From assembly GCA_018609185.1 (NCBI GenBank), contig JAHCSD010000038.1, positions 1-6,671 of the forward strand: 6,671 nt of DNA. The letters run 5' to 3'. This stretch comes from Patescibacteria group bacterium. GTDB lineage: Bacteria; Patescibacteriota; Minisyncoccia; JAHCSD01. This document shows, one piece after another, positions 5,542 to 6,671 of this stretch (position 1 is the first letter of the stretch; each line of letters starts with the position of its first letter). The notes under the pieces are model-generated. The model worked only from the letters and a program-made list of their open reading frames with translations. It made no database searches and had not been told where the DNA came from. A program made the position numbers and the translations under genes.

Positions 5542-6102
5542 TCAATGTTTGGAGGTTGAACCTCCCCGAGGAGGTTGAACCTCCCCGAATTGAGTTAGTA
5601 TCGATTTTAATTCTTTAATTCCTCGTGATATTGCGATATACACTGCGTTGGTCGACTTTTGGGTGGTTTCCGCTATTTCATCGATGGAAAACCCGTCTAT
5701 ATATCGTAAGACGAGCACCTCACGAAAATCTTTCTGAAGATACGACATAGCACCTCGTACTTCTTTTAGTTCTTCTTGGCTGTTAATCTCTCTCACAATA
5801 TCCTGATCATAAAAAAATATTTTCTCAAATTCCTCGTCGATTAACACCGGTTCTCTCCCCTTGGCTCTGTAGTGATCAACAAGAAGATTGTTTGCCACAC
5901 GATAGAGAAAGCTCTTTACATTATTGATATCTGTCTCCAAAAGATATTTCCATGTTTTAAGAAATACCTGGCTTGTGATGTCTTCTGCTATTTCTTTTGA
6001 ACTTACGCGAAAATACACGTGCCGGAAAATACGCGGCGCATACCAATCATGCGCGTCCAAAAACGCTTTCTCGTCTCGTTTGCTAATTTCTTGAGCTGGC
6101 AT
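5542..6102 (-). CDS. ECF-type RNA polymerase sigma factor (sigma-70 family)
   Basis: A 186-residue two-domain sigma factor that would direct RNA polymerase to a small regulon. Residues about 11-81 are sigma region 2, with YAPRIFRHVYFRV, AEDITSQVFLKTWKYL and FLYRVANNLLVDHYR. A linker follows to about 119, then region 4 (122-170), with LVLRYIDGFSIDEIAE and a helix-turn-helix reading NAVYIAISRGIKELK. Region 3 is absent, as in ECF factors. The ATG at 6102 has AGGA 5 nt upstream and a TATAAT box 25 bp away; the frame stays open farther upstream, but that part crosses the promoter and terminator. The last 14 residues (GEVQPPRGGSTSKH) are outside the conserved fold and are encoded by a tandem palindromic repeat. 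It is co-directional with the DUF5667-like gene 25 nt downstream, the usual order of a sigma gene and its regulator. Confidence 0.93.
   Translation of the reverse strand: MPAQEISKRDEKAFLDAHDWYAPRIFRHVYFRVSSKEIAEDITSQVFLKTWKYLLETDINNVKSFLYRVANNLLVDHYRAKGREPVLIDEEFEKIFFYDQDIVREINSQEELKEVRGAMSYLQKDFREVLVLRYIDGFSIDEIAETTQKSTNAVYIAISRGIKELKSILTQFGEVQPPRGGSTSKH
5551..5588. repeat. Tandem 19-bp palindromic repeat at the 3' end of the sigma gene
   Basis: Two exact copies of GGAGGTTGAACCTCCCCGA lie at 5551-5569 and 5570-5588. Each begins with the 15-nt palindrome GGAGGTTGAACCTCC. Together 5551-5584 can fold into one hairpin with 15-bp arms (one central mismatch) and the loop CCGA. It ends 6 nt before the sigma stop codon and encodes its last residues, EVQPPRGGSTS. 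There is no U-tract after it on the minus strand, so it is not a standard terminator. Confidence 0.9.
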
Positions 6103-6107
6103 AGATT

Positions 6108-6132
6108 TCCTGTGTATATGACGCCTATTATA
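6108..6132 (-). promoter_or_regulatory. -10 promoter element and ribosome site of the sigma gene
   Basis: On the minus strand a perfect TATAAT (6132-6127) lies 24 nt before the ATG at 6102, and AGGA (6111-6108) sits 5 nt before it. I find no convincing -35 at 16-18 nt (the best is TTCGTG), so the promoter may be weak, activated, or read by another sigma factor. Confidence 0.6.
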
Positions 6133-6208
6133 ATAAAGACGTGATGCACACGAATATCTTTCCCAATAATAACTTTTCATAGTACCACAAAGACTACGGC
6201 TCGTAAAT

Positions 6209-6234
6209 AAAAGGCATCCTTTAGGATGCCTTTT
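6209..6234 (-). terminator. Intrinsic terminator of the right-edge gene; holds its stop codon
   Basis: 12-bp arms (AAAAGGCATCCT at 6209-6220 with 6223-6234) are followed on the minus strand by TTTTATTT. The TAA at 6223-6221 that ends the upstream gene lies in the apex of the hairpin. Confidence 0.88.
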
Positions 6235-6670
6235 TTGTATTTTTGCTTCGTGTAGATCGTCTGATAGCAACGATGTTCTTTGCTACTATGTTTGCTTTTT
6301 CTGCCGCCTTAATTGATTCACACTCTTGTAAATGCTCTTTTGCCTCTTGAAGAAGATCGTAGGTCTCACGAAGTTTTGTCTCTATTGGTTCAGGAACGTC
6401 TGGAAATACCTTCCTTCTGTCGCTCCAGCGAAGATCACGGCAAAGCGCCCTCCATCTCCTGATGACCGCCGTAGTGCGTTCGTAATTTTTCTCCCAGTGG
6501 AGAATATCTTCGGGATGGTCCTGGATAAACTTAATCGTTTTTTTAAGCGTGGGGAATATTTTGAAACATACATAGAATTCTTTTTTGGCTTCAAGCCCTC
6601 GCTGATACATCCAGTCACTAAAATGCTCCATGTCGTCATCATAGAACACGAAGGTAGGACGTTTGTACAC
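6221..6670 (-). CDS. Unrecognised protein, possibly 5'-truncated by the window edge
   Basis: 149 or more residues. The frame is open to the right edge; the first possible start is a GTG at 6670, and an internal ATG lies at 6631, so the true start is unknown and may be outside. I do not recognise a family. The N-terminal part has FVFYDDDMEHFSDWMYQRG, with an acidic DDD cluster and many aromatics. The middle (about 40-80) is rich in Lys, Arg and Trp (HWEKNYERTT, RRWRAL). The C-terminal 60 residues look helical and end in a basic stretch (RRSTRSKNTKK). No signal peptide, membrane segment or cysteine motif is visible. It ends in its own terminator, so it is probably separate from the sigma gene downstream. 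A nucleic-acid contact for the basic tail is only a guess. Confidence 0.7.
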   Translation of the reverse strand: MYKRPTFVFYDDDMEHFSDWMYQRGLEAKKEFYVCFKIFPTLKKTIKFIQDHPEDILHWEKNYERTTAVIRRWRALCRDLRWSDRRKVFPDVPEPIETKLRETYDLLQEAKEHLQECESIKAAEKANIVAKNIVAIRRSTRSKNTKKAS

Positions 6671-6671
6671 C

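Noticed and set aside
6103..6270. An upstream extension of the sigma reading frame to an ATG at 6270.
   Set aside because: The extension crosses the 6209-6234 terminator and the TATAAT at 6127-6132 and adds 56 residues unlike any sigma N-terminus. The ATG at 6102 has a ribosome site.

Overview
The window looks like a compact bacterial chromosome segment, most plausibly from the Candidate Phyla Radiation (Patescibacteria, Parcubacteria-like). That placement is inferred from four things: short intergenic gaps with hairpin terminators, an archaeal-type class I aldolase fused by overlap to a PPi-type phosphofructokinase, an ECF sigma factor beside a DUF5667-like membrane protein, and short palindromes inside coding sequence. 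No rRNA or other phylogenetic marker is present, so it is not proven. No tRNA, CRISPR array, transposase or phage gene was seen. No gene-free stretch exceeds about 165 bases.

Layout, left to right. Bases 3-425 (+) are the C-terminal swivel domain of aconitase, closed by a terminator. Bases 591-926 (+) encode a seven-iron (3Fe-4S/4Fe-4S) ferredoxin with its own extended -10 promoter and a strong ribosome site. It converges on mnmA (997-2112, -), and two back-to-back hairpins at 942-998 separate them. Next on the minus strand is a two-gene glycolysis operon, class I fructose-bisphosphate aldolase (3267-4211) then 6-phosphofructokinase (2179-3270), joined by an ATGA overlap. Upstream on the same strand is a regulatory pair: an ECF-type sigma factor (5542-6102) followed by a single-pass membrane protein with a DUF5667-like segment and a very acidic tail (4341-5516). 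An unrecognised gene enters from the right edge (6221-6670, -).

How the genes fit together. Aldolase and PFK catalyse adjacent steps of glycolysis. PFK carries the Asp/Lys pair expected of PPi-dependent enzymes, so the step may be reversible. Aconitase and ferredoxin add fragments of citrate and electron-transfer metabolism but lie in separate transcription units. The sigma/membrane-protein pair has the layout of a sigma and anti-sigma envelope-signalling module.

The most unusual signal is a set of long, near-perfect palindromes inside genes. The clearest is a 33-bp in-frame insertion in mnmA (1210-1242) made almost entirely of a 31-nt hairpin (14-bp arms) and flanked by 5-bp direct repeats; removing it restores an ordinary MnmA sequence. 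Other coding palindromes lie in mnmA (1099-1125), the ferredoxin (800-825), the sigma-factor tail (5551-5584) and, imperfectly, the aldolase (3609-3642). Together they suggest a small mobile palindromic element that tolerates insertion in frame, comparable in principle to Rickettsia palindromic elements.
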